Made by a program: the position numbers and the translations under genes. The notes under the pieces were generated by a model. It ran no database searches, was not told the DNA's origin, and was given only the letters and a program-made list of their open reading frames with translations. Shown here in pieces: positions 63,900 to 64,000 of a DNA stretch of 64,000 nt; the stretch's first letter is position 1; each line of letters starts with the position of its first letter. Origin of the DNA: Pseudomonas frederiksbergensis (lineage in GTDB: Bacteria; Pseudomonadota; Gammaproteobacteria; Pseudomonadales; Pseudomonadaceae). The stretch lies in contig NZ_CP018319.1 in the NCBI RefSeq assembly GCF_001952935.1, positions 3,678,001 to 3,742,000 of the forward strand, in the 5' to 3' direction.

Positions 63900-64000
63900 T
63901 TACTTGAGTGCTGCCGCGTAGATATCTGGCTTGAAGCCAATCAGGGTTCGGTCACCGAGATCAAGCACCGGGCGCTTGATCATCGAGGGTTGTGCGAGCA
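63900..64000 (-). CDS. ArsC/Spx-family reductase-like protein (C-terminus only)
   Basis: The last 32 residues and stop of a gene that enters from beyond the right edge. The peptide LAQPSMIKRPVLDLGDRTLI then GFKPDIYAAALK matches the C-terminus of the ArsC/YffB family, where PSLIKRPVL includes the conserved arginine. It is cut by the window, so start, catalytic cysteine and length cannot be seen. Position directly upstream of dapD suggests an operon. Confidence 0.75.
   Translation of the reverse strand, partial: LAQPSMIKRPVLDLGDRTLIGFKPDIYAAALK

Overview
The window reads as chromosomal DNA of a Pseudomonas, most likely of the P. fluorescens group. The reasons are uniformly high GC with strong GC3 bias (long antisense open frames lie over most genes), a complete Wsp surface-sensing operon, MexL/MexJ/MexK-type efflux genes, a PlsB and an NdvB of Pseudomonas type, and dense intergenic REP/REPIN palindromes. 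I see no rRNA, tRNA, CRISPR array, insertion sequence or prophage. The window cuts through recJ at its left edge and an ArsC/Spx-like gene at its right edge.

Layout, left to right. (1) 1-5.7 kb: recJ end, an Old Yellow Enzyme, opgD (periplasmic glucan), a small orphan protein and a ParD/ParE toxin-antitoxin pair with a palindromic operator. (2) 6-14.3 kb, minus strand: a putrescine-type uptake and catabolism cluster. Its order of transcription is lysR, aldehyde dehydrogenase 2, ydcS, ydcT, ydcU, ydcV, patD, so two paralogous aminobutyraldehyde dehydrogenases flank one ABC transporter. (3) 14.5-24 kb: a YebE-like protein, then wspABCDEF-wspR, which couples surface contact to c-di-GMP synthesis. 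(4) 24-27.8 kb: prfB with its programmed +1 frameshift, lysS and a TetR regulator. (5) 27.9-33.1 kb: cell-envelope genes, namely lipoproteins, a QEGLA-type metallopeptidase, an alpha/beta-hydrolase lipoprotein and the LptF/DUF4398 pair behind an AlgU-like promoter. (6) 33.1-34.2 kb: a gene-free kilobase dominated by a 753-bp inverted-repeat element. (7) 34.2-43.1 kb: ppc, adk, tsaB, a four-gene string (small protein, DUF72, PEP-mutase family, extensin-like), a protein with an internal duplication, and rsmJ. (8) 43.2-48.1 kb: divergent mexL and mexJK. (9) 48.3-54.1 kb: a class II Fic protein, DUF4197, a YbaY lipoprotein, a double YbaY-like protein and plsB. (10) 54.2-64 kb: cold-shock gene, small protein, rlmA-dapE, ndvB, tcdA, csdA-csdE and dapD.

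Functional themes are envelope and surface biology (Wsp, OpgD, NdvB, PlsB, LptF, MexJK), translation (prfB, lysS, rlmA, rsmJ, tsaB, tcdA with csdA-csdE) and diaminopimelate/lysine supply (dapD, dapE).

Most of the window is core genome with well-known functions. I did not find an obvious undescribed multi-gene system. The observations most worth following up are: compensatory base changes that show selected hairpins in the 753-bp inverted-repeat element and in the four-hairpin GATCGTTCCC repeats; a four-cysteine cluster at the start of WspD; the run of YbaY-like domains next to DUF4197; the duplicated 47-residue module in an uncharacterised protein; and the two-dehydrogenase arrangement of the putrescine cluster.
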